Shown: positions 36,034 through 49,764, counted from the stretch's first letter. The stretch: 64,000 nt of DNA from Trochalopteron elliotii (GCA_024734555.1 JANPWX010000075.1:1301349-1365348); one strand, 5' to 3'. Notes: a model not told the origin generated them from the letters alone. Translations and numbers: made by a program.

Positions 36034-39000
36034 GGTCAGCAGGGCTGCTGGGGCAGGTGTGTGTCCTCCTGGCCAGGCTCAGCTCTCCATGCTGGTGCCT
36101 GCTCCCTTCTGCACCTCAGGAGCCCCAAAATCTCTGTGCAGCCACACTGTGAGGCTGTGCCCTGTGACCCTGGGTCTGTGCTCAGGGAAACCAACCAGCT
36201 CAGCTGTGGAGCTCGTGCCAGGTGAGCATCACCAGCAGGAAGTTTGGGAAGAGCCCTTTGCTGTGGCTTGGAGCATACTGAGTTCACTCAGGGGCTTGCC
36301 TGGAGCCAGGCCCAGAGGGATCTTCTTACAGGAATAACAGCAATATGCAGTAAAAATAGTTAATGCTAACGATGTTCTGAAAGGGGTATCAGAATTCCTG
36401 CTTCAGGGCTAGGCAATCTGGCTCTAAGAGGCCAGAATTAATCATAGCTTGCTGGAAAATGAGTGCAGATCTGCTACTGGGTCAGGTGGTGGGGGCCCTG
36501 AGACATAATATTCTCCTGGAATCATGAATTTGGCATTTTTCAGCCTTTTGCAGATGGGCTGGAGCTGATTTCTAAGCAGCAGTTGTTTACTTGTAAAAAT
36601 GCCACATAACTGAATGACAACTTTCTTACAAGAGATGTTTTAGAGCAGAGAGCTCAGAAGCAGGGCAGCCTCCTGCAAAATCCATCCCACTTTTGGAAAA
36701 TGTGCAGGCATTTACATGCTCTGTTCCTGCTGTTTGAGGTATGAATTTCTCCTCTTATAAAGTAATCCATTAAAATCTCATTTGGGTGCTCATGGAGCAG
36801 GGAAGAAAGACAGGGAAGGAAATGCAGACATTGCAACCCATCTTGGTTTTTCCAGCTGTCCAGGATGTGCCCTCTTACTACAGAGTGGCCACAGCAAACA
36901 GCTATTGCATCTACTGGGGTAGTAGTTGTGGGCTGGAGGGAAAAAAAACCATATGGGAGAACCCACCTCTTCTTTTCAGGTAGCTGAATGCTCTTGTTAT
37001 TTGATCCTGTGCCTCACAGTGGTTGTGAGGCACCTGAGCCAGACCCAGGCACATCCCCAGGTGTGATCTGAGATGTTGGGATCAAGCCTGTGCCTCGGGA
37101 GCGTGGGCCTGAGGTGTGTGCAGGAACACCAGGGGCTTTGATTTGCCTCTGGTGGTGCAAAGGACTTGAATATTTCTGGGACATTCTTGTCCTTCATGGG
37201 GGGTTTGCTGAGGCCAGGGTTGTGCCACACAGAAGTTGCACTGTCACTGACATCCTGCTGGGCAGTTTCTTCCCCCAAAAAGCCAAATTCCTTGACTGAT
37301 TCATGTCCACATGCCAATGTTTGACTCCAGCAGAAGCTCTGACTGGCCCATCCCATCTGCTCACCATGTCTGCCTTCTGGGAGTCACTCTCTTGTATCCA
37401 TGATTCGTTCAATTTTTCCCTATTCCACTCTGGATTAAACTGGAGGACATTATTAGGAATAAGAAATGATTAAAGCATGTTTGAAATGTTGAGAAAGGGG
37501 TGGTGACAGAAAGAAGGAAAGATGAGTTAGCAGGGCAGTGATTTCTGGAAGAGGTTGAGGGGAGCACTCACATACCTGGCACCCCAAAAGTGTGTATGTC
37601 TCTGGTCTGTGTCTCCAGGTGTTCTATTCCCACTGTTATGGCTCAACAGGAGTGAAACCACTTTATTTAGCAAAGCCTGAGGCCATCTCAGGACTGCAGA
37701 CCTGTTTGGCTCCCTGGCCCAGAGCAGAGGGCAAGGACAGGGATGGTGACAGTGGCCTTGAGGCCATAGCAGATCTGTGGGACACTGGTGCTGGGGTTGG
37801 CCAAGGGGAAAGGGATCATTCCAGGAGAGCCATGGCTGCAGCAGGGAGCTCTGCACCCACCCCAGCACATCTGGGCTCTCAGCACCCTCCCACCAGCACA
37901 TTGCTGGGCCCAGGATCAAGAGGGATTATTTAGGTATTTGCTTGCTGTTCTGAAGTGGTTCAATTGTTTCTGGAATAGCTGAGTCTGAGCTGGGATTTTG
38001 TAGGGATTTTGCAAGAGCCTCTGTAATGGACAGAAATTCTCAAATGGTCCAGAGAAAGTTCTTCTGTCAGCCATTGTTGATGGTGTTGGTTGGCACCACT
38101 TCTTCCCTTTGACAGATCGTGCTTTTCTCTTCCAGAACTTCCATTTACAGGAGACTCTGGCAGCCTGCTGCTTCCTAGATAGAAAATCCAACAAGCAGCC
38201 TATTCCATCTCCTCACCAGATTCATAATGTCATTTCTGCACAGGCAGGATCTCATCTGTTGCTTGGTCTTGGAGTAAGTCTGCAGATTTCTTTCTCCACT
38301 TCTTCACCAAACCATTCTTTTCTGCACCTTTTGTTGGGAGCAGTGTAAAGATTCACTATGCTTCTTTCCTAAAGAGATGGCAGGAAATAGATACACTTGG
38401 AAATGTGAGTCTGATGGGTCTGATTTTGATCTTGTTTTCTTCCCCCTGAAAGGAAAGAACTACAAGGCAGGCTCAAACCAAAGGCAGGCTCAAAGCAAGC
38501 TGAGCCTGCTTGAAGCCAAAAGTAAAACATCCATAGCCCTCCCTCAGAGGTAACAAAATTAATTTAAAGAGAGAAATGAATGGATGTAGAGCAAGTATGA
38601 ATTTGGCTTCTTGTTTCATAGGAATGCAAGAAATCACACAGCTTAAGACAGCCAGACAATGCAAACCTCACATAAATTTAACCCAAAATACTTGCTGACC
38701 TTCACTGATGCTCCCCTTCATCTCACCAGTATTTTATGACTCTGAAACCCAGCCCCACCACTGGCAGACCTTCAGAGAAGTCAGTTCTTGCACAAACAGG
38801 AAAGCAGACTCCCTTCCCACTAATTTAGGTGGTGTTCTAGTCCATGGCCAGAGGACACAGGGGCAGGGAGGTGTGTTTGCCTCCAGGACCGGGCTTGAGG
38901 CTGGTCTGGAATAGATTAATTTCTCAGGTGGGCAGACATAGCCCTTCCTGTGTGTCAAATTCAGAGCCAGAACAGGGGTGAATTCAGAAATTTCATCTGG

Positions 39001-42000
39001 TTGTCCCATGGGGAACTGATTTCTTCACTCCATGCCACATCCAATGTTTTCCAAGGGCTGGACCCTGCCACTGACTCTCCTGATTCTCAGAGACTGTCTG
39101 CATGTAACTCAATCCCAGTTCAATTTAATGAGGTGAAATGAAACACAATCATATCTGGGACAATCTACCCTCAATCTTCTCCTTCTCTTGTGACTTTCAC
39201 AATTTTTGCAGCAACATCTGAGATGATCAAAGCTTGGGGAGCTCTGCTGCCTTTGAGTTTTTCTTGCCCAGCCAAGACATAAATTGGTGGAGGCCACACC
39301 ATAGGCAGGAGGAAAAGGTGAATTTATTTCACTTCTGCAGTTTGGATGAGCAGGACAAGAGGTGATTTTAGGCAAATAAGTAACCTGTAGGGATGGGGTG
39401 AGGATAAAGGCTGGCAGTTGCTGATTGGGACTGAAGTGGGATGGTCATGGAGGTGAGAGGAGGGGCCCTCTCCAGAAGCAGCCAAGGTGTCTGATGTGCT
39501 TCTACAGCACTTTGCCAAATGGTCCAAAAGGAGCCAAAGCAAAGAGGAGCATCTGCTGCCCTCACACAGTGCAGCTGGGAAACTGGGCAAGCTGGTGTGG
39601 AAGTCTCAGGGCTGTTTGGAGGCCCCTTTTTACCTAAAGCCTGGACAATTAGACTGTGCAACCCCGTTTCTGTGGAGAGGCAGAAAGCAGAGCTTGAGCC
39701 CAGGAAATGGGCTGGAAAAGCTGAAAAAAGGACCAGTAGTGCCAGCTTGTTAATCTGAGGTGTGCTTAAATACAGGGTGGTGAAGGGGGCCTGGCACAGC
39801 AGCTGGGGGCTGGGTGTAGGGAACTCCACTCCAGAGCAGGGCAGAGCATGTTCTAATAGGGTGTGGTGGGAAAGAGCCCTTTCCAATGTGGCTGATCTTG
39901 ACCAGTGAGAATAAGCACTGGAATTAGAGCAAACAATTGTTCCTGATTGGCCAGAAAAAGCCCTTGGACATGTTTTTTTCCACGGAAAGCCAGTTTGTTC
40001 CCATTGCAACCCACAGTACTTCTCCTAGGTGTAGGGCTTGCTGATACTGTGCAGGTACATTATTCTTTTAACAAAGGCTAATGAGCACAAGGAGTGCATC
40101 TATTTAATCTTCAGCTTAACCTGCAAAGAGTGAAGTGGGAAAATGCTCAGCTGATGTTCCAGACATCCAGCAACAGATTTTCTCCACGTGGATCTGCTGC
40201 ACACATCCAGCCCTGATATGCTTCCAAGAATCCCTGTCTGAGTCCTGGAAAAAGAAAAATAACCCCAACCACTCTGTGTCAGGAGAGGCCAATTGAAGAC
40301 CCAAAGGATGCAGACTGTGCTGTTCACAGTTCCAGGCTGTGAATAATTTCCTCCATTCATGTGGCCATCTCTCCCCGTCTGGGTTTGGGCCTGTCCAGCT
40401 CTCTGATCCCTTCACTTCCTGAGCCATGCAGGCTTCCAGTGCTGCTGTGGCTGGAGATGAGTCCTTGGTGGCCTGCCAGTAGAAGCATCCTTGGGTTTGG
40501 GAGAATTTGGCTGCCCTGGCTGGATCCCTTGGGGCAGGGTTGGTGGAGGGTCTCCAGAGGGCCATCACACACAGCTCCATTTGGGAGAACAGAGACACCT
40601 CTTCCCCCAGGGCTGGGTTTATCCCAGAGTGACCCCTCCAGCTGTGTGTAGAATGTCCCTGACCCTGGCACACCTCTGCCTGCAGCTCCTGGAGCCATGA
40701 GATGGACACAGCTCTGGGTGCAGAGATTGGTGGGATGCAGAGAGGTGGGACAAGGTGGTGAATGCCCCAACAAGGGCTGAGTGCTGGCCTAGCCCTGGAA
40801 CTGGGGATGTCCCCAACCCTTGCATGGCTGTAAATGTTTTCTCTGTTGGAATACAGACCACAAGGGCCTCAGGCTGGGATTTATCTGCTTCCTTCCAAGT
40901 CCTTTCCTCTGCTCACACCCTGAAGAGCTGTGAGGGCAGTACATCCACACATCCTGCAGACCCAAAAATACTCTGGCTGATGCCTGGAGGAAGAACTATT
41001 TTTTACAATTGATCAGCTGCCAGAAATCCTCTTCAGCTTCTCTGGCCTCTTCCTCTGTTGTCCAACATACTGGAGGTATCTTGGAGCATCTGGGTCTTCA
41101 TTAAACATGAACAATCAGATCTTTGAGAGCTGAGGCATCTCAGGAGCCAACCTGTCCTTGGTTGAGAAGAAAATGTTTGTACAAGAGAAAGTGAAAACAA
41201 CATGTAAGAAGGTGAAATCACAGCCTTTGGGGAAATTTGTCATGAATATCTTTGGGCTGCCTGGCAGTAATTCACAAACTGGCAAAACCACACGGGTGAT
41301 AGCTCTGCTGTGCTGAAGGTGAAAAGTGGGCTCGTTGGGGGAAACTGAAATGCTCTCATTTCTTCAAACTGTTGGGTGGTGTGTGGAACGGGAGGTGCCC
41401 TCACCCACCTGGCAGGACCTGCCCTGCTGGGCTTATCACTGTGAGCAGCCACAGCACCACCAGTCCTCGGGCCAAGAGCGATTTTGGCTTGGCCAAAACA
41501 AATGGCAGTTTCCCCTCTCTCTGCGAGTTTTAAAACATAGCTTGTCATGCAAAGGAAATGGTGCACGATGGTGATGAATGGTTGTGAAACACCATTTGCC
41601 AGAAATATTTCTGGATTCTGCAATTTAGTTGCAAATTATAGAACACCGAGCTCAGCCTTAGGGGGGGGGACGAAACCAAACCTTCCCCTGCTGTGCTGGG
41701 AGAATATTTATGACTACGCCCCTCTTTGCCTTCTCCCACCTCACTCCACCAGGACATTTTTAGCTCTGAGGCATTTCCAGAAGGCAGCATTCAGCCTCCA
41801 AGAGCGTGGCTGGGTCCTTGCTGGGATGAGCTGTGGCAGAGGAGCTGTGACAGCTCACATCTGCCGGCGGTCTGGCCCCACAGCCCCTCCTGAGCTATTT
41901 CAGGACCAGCAAAACGGAGTGGTTGGAAATTGTGGGTTTGCTCAGCAGTCTTGGCTGTCGTGCTGGATGGTGCTGAAGTAGGCATAGCAACAGGAAAGGA

Positions 42001-43700
42001 ATGTTCCCTGTAAAAAAGATAACCGTGCTCTGCCGAGGACGTGGAGCAGCGAAGTTTGTTAAAGCAATCAGTATGTGTCATAATGTTTATTTAACTGAGA
42101 GCAGGGATGAGGGAAAAGCATTGCAGCTGTGGAGAAGCCCAAGAGTGCTGAGAGGGATGGGGAGCATAGATTTAGTAGCTGTCTTCCCTTGGAATAAAAA
42201 AAGAAAACAAGCTGTGCTATCAGGCAATCGATGGGGCAGATAGAGGGAGGAAACACAAGGTAGCTCCTGACTGCTGGCTCTTCTGCAGGGGTGAGGTTAG
42301 AGTTTTATTATCTGAAGTTCACTTTCAGGTTAACAGCTTTGAGGATGTGGTTGTAACTCTAAAGGGAACAAATTTTAATTCTTTTCTAAACATAAGCTAT
42401 TTCTGTTTGAGGCAGATAACCTTCTTGGCTGTGCTATTTGCCAGTGGTAGATAGAAAGATTGGAGCAGCAGAGTGATGCTTGAATTCCTCCAGCAAATAA
42501 AAGGGGAGAACTTGACACCACAGAGCCAATGTGGGGCCAAATTCTGTTTTAGCCTATTTCCTGAGGAGCTCTTGTGAAGAGCAGCTCTGGTGTGAGCTTT
42601 TCTGCAGAAGGCCAGAGCAGGGGAGAAACAGGACACTTGGTAATTGGTACAGCCACAGACGAAATCAAATACTAGGCCACTGCTCTGGCAGAGGGATCTG
42701 TTAAGCTGCAGAGCAGTGCCAGGGGATCTGGCAAACTCACTGGACTTGCTGCAAGAGGTAGACATCCCTTGCTCCACCCCACCCCAAAAAATAAGCAAAA
42801 AATTTTTGCTCCCTTTCTTTTTAACAAAAGTTAGAATTGTTTTCGGTCAAAATTGGAAATTATGTAAGTTTGGGGTGTTTTGTTTTTCTTACAAAAATTC
42901 AAACCTGTTTTGGGAAACACAAGCCTTTCCTTCACTCTGAAAACTGAATTTTAATTGAAGGCAACATTTTCTATCAACGAGGGGAAAAGATTGCCTCCGT
43001 TGTTCTCAGGCCAGCTAAGCCTTACTGAGCTGAATACTTGCAATATGCTGAGCAGAAATAAATCTGCATTGGCTGCCCAGGCAAGACCCACCCTCTTCCC
43101 ACCCACCTCTCCACATTGATGTATGAATGGAGCCTTGCAGAGACCCCCATTCCAGAGGCAGGACAGTGGCTCCTTCCAAACCTTCTCTCCTCCTTCCTCA
43201 AAACCCACAACCCCTGTGAGAGCCACCACTCAGCTCTGCCTTCACTGAGGAGCTGGCATGGATGTGTTTCCTCCAGGGATCTGCTGGGGCAGCTCTGTAA
43301 TGTTCACTGCTTTCCTCCTGCTCCTCTCTGCTGGCTCAACAACTATCTCTGAAAAAACTCCAGGCTTCCCTGGCCACCCAGCAGAAAAAAACCCCAAAAC
43401 ATAAAATCCATTTCAGAGACCAAATTGCCCATAATTTACATGCCTCTCCTCACTTTGAAACGCAAGACGGCTGATGATAACATCGGGAGTGACAGAAGTG
43501 GGATCTGTTGCTAATTACAAGCTGACATTATGGTCAAGCAGAGCCATGGGCCCCATCAAAAGCTCATTCAAAGTTGCTTTTTTCCCACTTCAAACACAGG
43601 CTGGACACAATGCCCAGCATTTTCCACCTTTGGAAAGAGCAATCTCTCTGAATTGGCCTGGCAGCTGCTTCTTCAGGAGAAAAACTGCTCAAAGAAGGAC
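36034..43700. other. Intergenic DNA without recognised gene
   Basis: No repeat of known family or coding exon recognised. Long chance frames occur (39368-40009 minus, 213 codons; 40116-40709 minus, 197 codons) without family resemblance. A small reiterated motif ('aaggcaggctcaaa' twice, then an inverted 'gagcctgctt') lies at about 38465-38515. AT-rich stretches near 41500-41640 and 42780-42960 look less random than their surroundings but carry no feature I can name. Confidence 0.55.
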
Positions 43701-44010
43701 TAAAGGTTACAACAACCATTGATGAAGCTGATCTTCCAGTGGTGAAATTTGTTCATCTTTCATGGAGAAAGACAGTGACCATTTTGGTTTCTAAAACACC
43801 TCTCCCCTCACAGGTCCTTTCAAGCTGTCCTAAGGGCTCACCTGGAAATAGTCACCACATCCAGGTGGTCACCTGGAGGTATGAAGGTGCAGTGAGGACC
43901 TGGGGCTGGACAGGGAGTCCTGCAGTGAGAACCCAGAGTAATGGCCAGGGAGCTCTGCTTTGTTTCTTTTCTTGGGTAAAAACTGCAAAAGGATAGAAAG
44001 TGGCCTTAAG
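43701..44010 (+). repeat. Left arm of 310-bp inverted duplication (about 96% identical)
   Basis: Pairs with the reverse complement of 46577-46886. I count about 11 differences over 310 bp by eye, two of them single-base indels. The similarity starts at 'taaaggttacaacaacc' and ends at 'tggccttaag'. The last ~25 bp already belong to the CR1 fragment that follows, so the duplicated block appears to run from unique DNA into the CR1. One frame stays open through most of the arm (43739-43996), but the peptide matches nothing I know. No target duplication is evident. Confidence 0.93.
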
Positions 44011-44256
44011 GTGCACCAGAGGAGGTTTAAATTTGACATTAGGGAAAAAATTCTTCATGGAAAGAGCTGTCAAGCACTGGAAAAGGCTGCCCAGGAAAGT
44101 GGTGGAGTCATTATCCCTGGAGGGGTTTAAAATCAGAGTAGATGTGGCACTTGGGGACGTGGTTCAGTTGTGGGCTTGGCAGTGCTCAGTCAATGGTTGG
44201 ACTTGATGATCTTAAGGGTCTTTTCCAACCTTAATGACTGTATGATTCTATGATTC
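43985..44256 (+). mobile_element. CR1 LINE 3' fragment
   Basis: CR1 tail with 'gccttaaggtgcaccagagg', 'ggtttaaatttgacattagg', 'gaaaaggctgcccaggaaag', 'cattatccctggaggggttt', 'gatgtggcacttggggacgt', 'ggttggacttgatgatctta' and 'ccttaatgactgtatgattc' followed by a terminal 'tatgattc'. Its first ~25 bp overlap the inverted-duplication arm. 5'-truncated, non-coding. Confidence 0.92.
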
Positions 44257-45633
44257 CTCTGCCCTGCGGGACCTGTAGCAAATCCCATTACAAGTGGTGA
44301 TTAAACTCTCATTAAATCTCCCCACCGTGCTTTGCCTCAGTCCAAACTGATTTCCTTCTTTCATCCTAAAGACAAACACACAACTGTCCCACCAGGCTCA
44401 GTGGCACTGGGATAACCTTCTGTTTTTTCTTGCAGCCATTGGCTGGATGCTGCTCTGTAGGCAGCAAAAATTCATCCTGACCATATTTTCACAGTGCCAT
44501 TACATGGTGTTCCATGGAGCTCCCCTTTGGGATGTCCCTGTTACCTACCAGGGAAAAAGCATCTTCACCCCCAGCCTATGAAAAGTGGGTCCAAAAATAA
44601 GGTTTAGGAGACACAGCAGACAAGGAGCAAACAGATCCTGCAGTGGAAATCAGGTTCTTGTGAAAACTAAAGGAGTTTCCAACCAAAATGTTCCACTGCC
44701 CCAACCACACTGTGGGGAGTGGGGCAGCACAGAGAGTTCTCTGTACCTTGCCTGGTCAGGGTAAATAAAGCTCCTGGTGGAAAGACTGATGAATTTTAAT
44801 GCATTCACCTGTTTCTAAGATTCCTTGAAAACAGAAGCTGATACAATTTGCAGAGAACTACTTCAGCAGAGGTTTGATTGAGGTAATCAAGTTTACTTGG
44901 CTTGAGAGCAGCCAGGCCTGGGCAGGAGCCCTGGGGCTGCCCTCTGAGAGGGTGCTGGTTTTCCAAGATGCAATTTAATCCACGTGAAAGCTGTCTCTGT
45001 GGGGAGGGCCAGAGGGTTGCTGGTGGTGAAACTGGCACTGTGGAATAACTTTCCTTTGCCTGTAGGCTTGCTTCCCCTGAAGCTGTGGGATAAAAGGCAG
45101 AATTGAGGCAGATAAGGACAAAGCGGCCAAGTGCTTTGTTTTTGTTTTTATGCTTTGTTTACTTGCTGCTTGAACTTGTGACTTGCCAAGTATCAAAAAT
45201 GCTGAGATTTTCCTAGAATGTGGCCAGTGTGAAGCAATTCTTTCTGTCCTGACTTTCCCCAGCCCAGAGCCCTGCTGTGGGTAATGGGAAGAGGCAGGAG
45301 CAGCAAATAAAGGTTCCTGGTTATCTCTAACCTGGTTTAGGGCTGGAGGCAGCCAGCTTTGTGAGGGGACAGCTGCCCTTTGCTGCCTTTGTCCTTGTCC
45401 CCAAGTGATACAACACAAACCTCAGAGGCTGGAGACCTGCAGCCACCCTGGGGGGAGAGACAGCAAAAGTGATGAGTGCTTCCTCCCTTCTGATGCCACT
45501 CTTCTGGGTAATCTCTGGAAGCAAATCCCCTCTTTTTCTGCCCCTAAAGCATTTTTAGCAAGTACCAAACTTGCATTCCCTCTGTTTTTTTTGGGAGACC
45601 AATGATGGGCTGAGGCACTTTCAGTAGAGATTC
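44257..45633. other. Unique-looking spacer inside the inverted duplication
   Basis: No gene or recognised repeat. A 147-codon minus-strand frame (44975-45418) has no family resemblance and is treated as chance. Confidence 0.55.
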
Positions 45634-46057
45634 TGGAGTGTCTAAAGAAGGGCAATGAAAATGGTGAAGGCTCTGGAGAACAGATTGTGTGAGGAGACTC
45701 TGAGGCAGCTGGGCTTGTTTATCTTGCAGGATGGGAGGCTATCTGCAAGGTTATAACGAGGTGGGACTGATGGCTTTTCCCAGGCAACAAGCAATAGGAC
45801 AAGAAGGAACAGCCTCAAGTTGCTCCAGGGAAGGTTCAGGTTGGTTATTAGGGAAAAAGGCCTTCACACAAAGGGCTGTCAACATTAGAACAGGCTGCCC
45901 AGCAAGTGATGGAGCCACCAGCCATGGAGGGATTTAAAAGACAGGTAGATGTGGCATTTAGGGACATGGCTTAGTGGTAGGCTGGCAGTGCTGGGTTAAT
46001 TGTTGGACTCCATGATCTTAAGGGTCTTTTCCAACCTAACTGGTTCTGGGTTTCTGA
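45634..46057 (+). mobile_element. CR1 LINE 3' fragment, about 420 bp
   Basis: Starts near 'ctaaagaagggcaatgaaaa' and runs through 'gctgggcttgtttatcttgc', 'ggttataacgaggtgggact', 'acaagcaataggacaagaag', 'cctcaagttgctccagggaa', 'gaacaggctgcccagcaagt', 'gatgtggcatttagggacat' and 'gttggactccatgatcttaa' to a degenerate tail. It sits between the arms of the 310-bp inverted duplication. 5'-truncated; no reverse transcriptase. Confidence 0.93.
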
Positions 46058-46576
46058 AGGGAAATACTAATGGTGTTTGCTGTCCTGGGCTTTGGGAGCT
46101 CCCACCACAAAGCACCCCACAAAGCCCACTGGGGGCTGTTTTATGTACAACACCTAACGAGTGATCAGTGCTAATTCCCACAGGGAAAGTGGGTCTGTAC
46201 AGGGCTGGTGAGTGCTCAGAAAAGGCCCAGGCAGAGGGATGTGCTTGGCTGGAGCACTGGCTGCTCCCTGTGGCTGCAGGGATGGTCACTCCATGGTGTG
46301 GGCAGAGCTGCCAGGGAGCCCCAGCTGCCCCAGGTCCCTTTGGGCTGGCTTGGTGTTGCAGTTGGCTCATGGCAGTGCTCTGGTGCAGGTCTGTGCACAT
46401 CATCCCCTCTCCATGACCACAGGAGCAGTTCTCAGCCAGCCCTGGCCCCTGTGGCAGCAAACCCTGGTGTGTGAGCACATGCTGTACCCCAGGGCAGTGC
46501 TGGAAGCTCAGCAGGGGCTGCAGAGTCCTTGGATGGGCCACTGCCCTGGGATGGGCCACCCCTTCCTCTGCTTCAG

Positions 46577-46886
46577 CTTAAGGCCACTTTCTATCCTTTT
46601 GTCAGTTTTTACCCAAGAAAAGAAACAAAGCAGAGCTCCCTGGCCATTACTCTGGGTTCTCACTGCAGGACTCCCTGTCCAGCCTCAGGTCCCCACTGCA
46701 CTTTCATGCCTCAGGTGACCACCTGGATGTGGTGACTATTTCCAGGTGAGCCCTTAGGACAGCTTGAAAGGACCTGTGAGGGGAGAGGTGTCTTAGAAAT
46801 CAAAATGGTCATTGTTTTTCTCCATGAGAGATGAACAAATTTCACCACTGGAAGATCAGCTTCATCAATGGTTGTTGTAACCTTTA
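46577..46886 (-). repeat. Right arm of 310-bp inverted duplication (about 96% identical)
   Basis: Reverse complement of 43701-44010, same length. Beyond its 'cttaagg' edge, the outer ~15 bp still resemble the CR1 wording ('caccagaggagg' in the left copy against 'aagcagaggaagg' here), then similarity stops. A single-base deletion creates a stop codon in the frame that is open in the left arm. The distance between the arms is 2566 bp. Confidence 0.93.
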
Positions 46887-49764
46887 CTGCCCTGCTCAGG
46901 GAGGGCTGGCCCAGGCTTGAGCTGCTTTTGCAGCAGTGCAGAGATGCAACACCTTGGCAAGGTGAGAGGTGCAAACTGTAAAACCCAGTGATCCCCTGAC
47001 CCAGGGGAGAGGAGCTGCTTCTCTGCAGCAGGAGATGCTGCAACCAGCTCAGGCAACTGGGAGCTGAGAAAAGCTCTTCTCAGCTCTGGTTTTGACTCAG
47101 TGACTGAGCCAGAGAGGCAGGTTGGGCCTTGGTTAGCCTGTGTTTTGAATGGGGGAGATGTCACACAGCAAAGGAAGTGTCAGTCCCTTTCTTGCAGGCT
47201 GTGGAGCCTCTGCCTCAGGATGCTTTGAGAAGTGTGGTGCATTTCACAGGCTGTGAAATGTGGGGCTGCTGGATGGGACCCTTCCAGTCCAGGTGATTTG
47301 AATGGCTCTGCTTTATGTCCTGAAATGTATCTCTGGCTGTGGTTTATCCTTTCCCTGCCCTAACCCCGTCCAGCTTGTCAGGCTGGGAACTTTGCTCTGT
47401 GAACATCTCTCTGCTGGATGTTTGAGAAAGCTGAAATGTCAGATTGACCTTTTGAGGTTTTTCTTTTCTCAAGGAAGGAAGGTTTCTATACAATTCATGC
47501 CATGAATCAATCCAAAGGGATGCATTTTTCTGCACCAGTTAAATAAAAGATCATTAAACCTAACAAATGTTTCCCAGCCTGCCTGCACTTTCAGGAGTGT
47601 TCAGCTATAAATATGACCTGTGCTTATAACAACATAAACAACATGCTCCTCAAAAGCAGGACAGACTATATACCTCTTCTTTTTATTTTTAAGCTGCCCA
47701 AGAAATATATACACACATTCCTAATATGCTTACTTAAGCAGGAAGCAGACGAATAGTTTAAGATAATGTTTCAGTCTATTGTGAGTTATATGTGCCCCAA
47801 AGATTGTTTCCTTTATGTAGAAATTTTTCAAACACAGAGAGAAAAAGCTGAAAAATCTTGTCAATCCCTTAACTGTAGGCAAGATTTGCAGGAATTTCCA
47901 CTGCGTTTCCCCTCTCAAAGGGATATTTGAGACCACAGATAAGGGGAAAAGGAGATTAAATAGTCCTAATTCTTTTCATGTACTATGGAGACTAATTCGT
48001 CTTGCTCTCACCACCATGTCCAGCGGACTGGCTAGCTGCTGATTTCCCCTGCTTGTGAGGAGATCTGAGGGGTGATAGGAGTTTGAGGGCCTGGAGATTG
48101 AGGGGATCAGTTTAAAGAAGGAAGATGCTTAATTAGCATGCAAAGTTTATTCTGGGTTTGATCACACCATAACCTTCTGCTGGGCTATTTTTCCCTCCCC
48201 TGCTGAAATATCTTTTGGCTGACATCACCATCAGAATGGAACATCAGAGTGGGTTTAAAATGGTGCAGAACTTGAGGGCTGGCAGCAGATGCAGCCTCAT
48301 CTCTGGCAGGGTGATCAGTGGTCTGCAGGCACAGCTCAGTGAGCCTTCCCTGTGGCATGTGGAGATGGGCTGGTTGAAGCCTCTGTACCTGTGGAAACCA
48401 CCCCAGACTGGAAAAATGATCTGTTCTGTTCAAGTCAGCCAGCAAAGGAGAGGGTGACAGGAGCTGTCCCACACATGCTTGTCCCTGGCCAGAGGGATGA
48501 GTCTCCATTGCCACGTCCTTCCCATGGTCCAGAGAAATCCTCCTCCCCTGCCTCCTGAGTGTTCTCTTGTGTTCTGTGTTTCCCAGGGTTGGAGAAATTC
48601 CCCCATGGGTTTCTGAGGGTCCTGTTGCACCCCAGCCCTGGGCACAGATCCTTACCTTACCCCTGCCTGCAGCAAGGGCCGAGATGTGGACTTCATGCCA
48701 AAAACTGCAAAATGAAAACCAGCCAACAGGCAGCTCACTGGAGCCAAATTCTGCCCTTGGCCACGCTTGAGCACCCGTGTTGAATTTTATTTTTGTCTCT
48801 GGGTCAGTCAGGACAATTATTTAGCCTTTTGTGCAGTGTGAGTGTGGGTAGGGGTGCCCCCTGAGCTGGATGGGTTCTGGGAGCAGGGGGAAGAAAGACA
48901 AACTGTTTAACTTGTGAGATGCTTAGAGGGGCTACAAATAGCTTGGCTGGTGTGTATTCTTCCCTCTCATCACCACTGCATGTCTGGCCTGGTGCCATGG
49001 GAACCCAGAGGGACAATGGTCTGTGCCCATGGCAACGCTCCTGGGGTGTCATCCACCCTCAGCCCCTGGTGCTGAGCTGCCCTGGTGGCTGGAGACCACA
49101 GTGAAGGCAGAGGGGAGAAGCTTGGGACTCCTGGTGTCAGGAGTAAATTAAAGCTGAGTGAAGAATGAGGATCTGATGGTGGTTTCCACAGCCTGGGATC
49201 CTGTCCCGAGTCAATGGGGACACTCAAAGCCTGAGGAGCAGCTTTGTGGGGTGTCCTAAATCTGACAGACAGCTCTCTGATAGGCAGATAAAAGGCAAGG
49301 ATGGATAAGGATATAATTGCAATGGAGCTGGAGGCTAATTAAAATGGTGGTTGTTGGTCAAAAGTGAAAAGAGCCCACAGGCTGAGAAAAGGCACATGTG
49401 AGCAAACAGACAGGAGGAACTCTCATCCTCCAGCTGAGAGGGAAAAGGGGGTGATGGCTACCTCTGCCTCCTTCCAGGACCCTGGGGAGGGGGGAGTCCT
49501 GGAGGCAGGACCATGGAACCTACAGCTCACCCCTTGTGAGCAGGGTCTGCCTTAGGGTCTGTCTCCAGCAGTGTGTGGAGACACCTGCTCAGACCTGCCT
49601 CTGCTAAGCAGGGAGAGAGATGCTTTGGGAAAGTGCTCCAGTGCCCAGCATGGTCCGTGGGATGCAGATGCCATGACTGGGGTCACTGGGGTTAGTGATG
49701 CTCCCAATGAGTGCAGAGCTTGCTAGCCTAGCTCTGTGGATGGAGTTCTTTAAGGCTGTTACTC
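46887..49764. other. Intergenic DNA without recognised gene
   Basis: No exon or interspersed repeat recognised. An AT-rich block at about 47520-48000, containing 'agctataaatatgacc' and TATATA-like words, differs from the surrounding GC-moderate DNA and could be a noncoding regulatory segment; that is only inference from composition. Confidence 0.5.

Noticed and set aside
39368..40009. 213-codon minus-strand open frame
   Set aside because: No family resemblance and a random-like composition; no retroposed gene signature such as a poly-A tail.
43739..43996. Open frame shared by both arms of the inverted duplication
   Set aside because: Similarity is at DNA level over the entire 310 bp; one arm has a stop from a 1-base deletion, and differences do not favour third codon positions, so coding is not supported.
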